Below are positions 6,414 through 7,363 of a stretch of 7,363 nucleotides of DNA, piece by piece. The notes below the pieces were generated by a model that worked only from the letters and a program-made list of their open reading frames with translations, was not told the DNA's origin and did no database searches. A program made the translations under genes and the position numbers. How positions within the stretch are numbered: position 1 is the first letter of the stretch; each line of letters opens with the position of its first letter. This stretch comes from an uncultured Verrucomicrobiales bacterium. Its GTDB lineage: Bacteria; Verrucomicrobiota; Verrucomicrobiae; Limisphaerales; CANJSG01. The stretch lies in assembly GCA_946480965.1 (NCBI GenBank), contig CAMLMI010000231.1, forward strand, positions 1-7,363, given 5' to 3'.

Positions 6414-6439
6414 CGGCGAGCGATTCAGGGCAACGCCAC

Positions 6440-6472
6440 AACGCCCAACTTCAAAGTGCGAAGTTGGGCGTT
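6440..6472 (-). terminator. 13-bp perfect hairpin, probable terminator of the DUF2126 gene
   Basis: AACGCCCAACTTC (6440-6452) and GAAGTTGGGCGTT (6460-6472) are exact reverse complements around a 7-base loop. On the minus strand the stem starts 29 bases past the DUF2126 stop codon, the same offset as the other terminator has from its own gene. The tail after the stem is not a clean T-run on either strand, so alone it is a weaker intrinsic terminator. Readthrough from the minus strand would meet the hairpin at 6382-6405 and its T-rich flank next. A CAACGCC unit is repeated at 6431-6437 and 6439-6445, inside and beside the left arm. Confidence 0.65.
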
Positions 6473-6500
6473 GATCGTTCGATGGTTTCCTTCTGCGCGC

Positions 6501-7363
6501 TCAGACGGCGCGGAGGTCCAGCGTGAAGGGGAAGTCCGGGTTCTTGCCGGGGTAGTTCACCTGCATCGGGCCGGGCGTGTGGCCGTGGCGGAAGAAGCGC
6601 GCGAGGCGGCGACTTTCGGCTTCGAAGGAATTGATCGGCGCGGTCTCGTGGCTGCGGCCGCCGGGATGCGAGACGTGGTAGGTGCAACCGCCCACGCTGC
6701 GGCCGTTCCAAGTGTCCACCACGTCGAAGACGAGCGGGGTGTGGACGCCGATGGTGGGTTGGAGGCAGCTCGCCGGTTGCCACGCGCGGTAGCGGACGCC
6801 GGCGACGTATTCGCCGTTGGTGCCGGTGGGGTGCAGCGGCAGCGCGTGGCCGCCGACGGCGATGACGTGGCGGCCATCGATCAGGCCCTGCGCCTTCACC
6901 TGGATGCGTTCGAGCGACGAGTCCACGTAACGGACGGTGCCGCCGCCGCCGGCTTCTTCACCGAGGACGTGCCAAGGTTCCAGGGCTTGGCGCAGTTCGA
7001 CGTGGATGTTCTTCACCGCCAGATCGCCGAACTGCGGGAAGCGGAACTCGAAGTGCGGCGCGAACCACTCGGGCTTCATCGGGTAGCCGCTGATCTGGAG
7101 GTCTTCGATCACGTCGGAGAAGTCGCTCCAGACGAAGTGCGGGAGCATCCAGCGGTCGTGGATGTCGGTGCCCCAGCGGACGAGGTGGTTCGTGTAGGGC
7201 TTGTTCCAGAACTTGCTGATGAGCGTCCGCAGCAGGAGCTGTTGGGCCAGGCTCATGCGGGCGTGCGGCGGCATCTCGAAAGCGCGCATCTCCAACAGGC
7301 CGAGGCGGCCGGTGCTGCTGTCGGGCGAGTAGAGCTTGTCGATGGACAGCTCGGCGCGGTGGG
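6501..7363 (-). CDS. DUF2126 / transglutaminase-family protein, C-terminal part
   Basis: The frame is open from the right edge to TGA at 6501-6503, so 286 C-terminal residues are visible and the start lies outside the window. The segment matches the conserved end of DUF2126 proteins, which are about 1,100 residues with an N-terminal transglutaminase-like cysteine-protease fold. Recognisable blocks in visible-fragment numbering are HRAELSIDKLYSPDS (1-15) followed by a TGRLGLLEMRAFEMPPHARM stretch (17-36), the WGTDIHDRWMLPHFVW block (63-78), HPTGTNGEYVAGVRYRAW (177-194), and the HTPLVFDVVDTW and SHPGGRSHETAPINS blocks (207-238). The end, FPFTLDLRAV, is complete. In other bacteria such genes often sit near DUF403 (alpha-E) and circularly permuted ATP-grasp genes, in clusters proposed to make or modify peptides. 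Whether that holds here lies beyond the edge. The catalytic transglutaminase region is not in view. Confidence 0.92.
   Translation of the reverse strand, partial: HRAELSIDKLYSPDSSTGRLGLLEMRAFEMPPHARMSLAQQLLLRTLISKFWNKPYTNHLVRWGTDIHDRWMLPHFVWSDFSDVIEDLQISGYPMKPEWFAPHFEFRFPQFGDLAVKNIHVELRQALEPWHVLGEEAGGGGTVRYVDSSLERIQVKAQGLIDGRHVIAVGGHALPLHPTGTNGEYVAGVRYRAWQPASCLQPTIGVHTPLVFDVVDTWNGRSVGGCTYHVSHPGGRSHETAPINSFEAESRRLARFFRHGHTPGPMQVNYPGKNPDFPFTLDLRAV

Noticed and set aside
5098..6441. 447-codon minus-strand frame opposite the isomerase gene
   Set aside because: It is Leu/Gly/Val/Glu repetitive shadow of the isomerase's Lys/Glu-rich codons and crosses the terminator at its start. It has no recognisable domain.

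Overview
The window is 7.4 kb of GC-rich (about two-thirds G+C by eye), densely coded bacterial chromosome with ordinary housekeeping and envelope genes. None of the five visible gene starts has a Shine-Dalgarno-like sequence. That trait, the composition, the long-form SerA and the DUF2126 protein together hint at a Verrucomicrobiota-like organism. This placement is inference; no rRNA or other phylogenetic marker is present.

Layout, left to right. (1) Positions 1-429 carry no confident gene. There is an open frame ending at 173 that could be the C-terminus of an upstream gene, three degenerate 12-bp tandem repeats at 170-205, and a leader-like spacer with short competing hairpins. (2) A plus-strand pair follows: a YidE/AspT-type membrane transporter with two central RCK_C domains (430-2106), then, 14 bp later, a small lipoprotein of unknown function (2121-2591). 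(3) A minus-strand CPBP (CAAX-type) intramembrane protease (2619-3494) converges on the lipoprotein gene. (4) A 182-bp divergent spacer holds a perfect inverted repeat in an AT-richer patch and a GC hairpin close to serA. (5) A probable two-gene plus-strand operon encodes the long, ACT-domain form of D-3-phosphoglycerate dehydrogenase (serA, 3677-5278) and, 14 bp later, a secreted parvulin/SurA-type peptidyl-prolyl isomerase (5293-6351). (6) Two strong hairpins at 6382-6413 and 6440-6472 separate this operon from a converging minus-strand gene. (7) The right edge holds the last 286 residues of a DUF2126 (transglutaminase-family) protein that continues beyond the window.

The genes do not form one pathway. 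SerA makes serine precursor in the cytoplasm. The isomerase and the lipoprotein are envelope proteins, and the transporter and CPBP protease are inner-membrane proteins. I found no CRISPR array, tRNA, rRNA, insertion sequence or phage gene, and no convincing novel multi-gene system. The points most worth a second look are the consistent lack of ribosome-binding sites, the candidate operator and hairpin between the protease gene and serA, and departures from family motifs in the CPBP protease and the isomerase.
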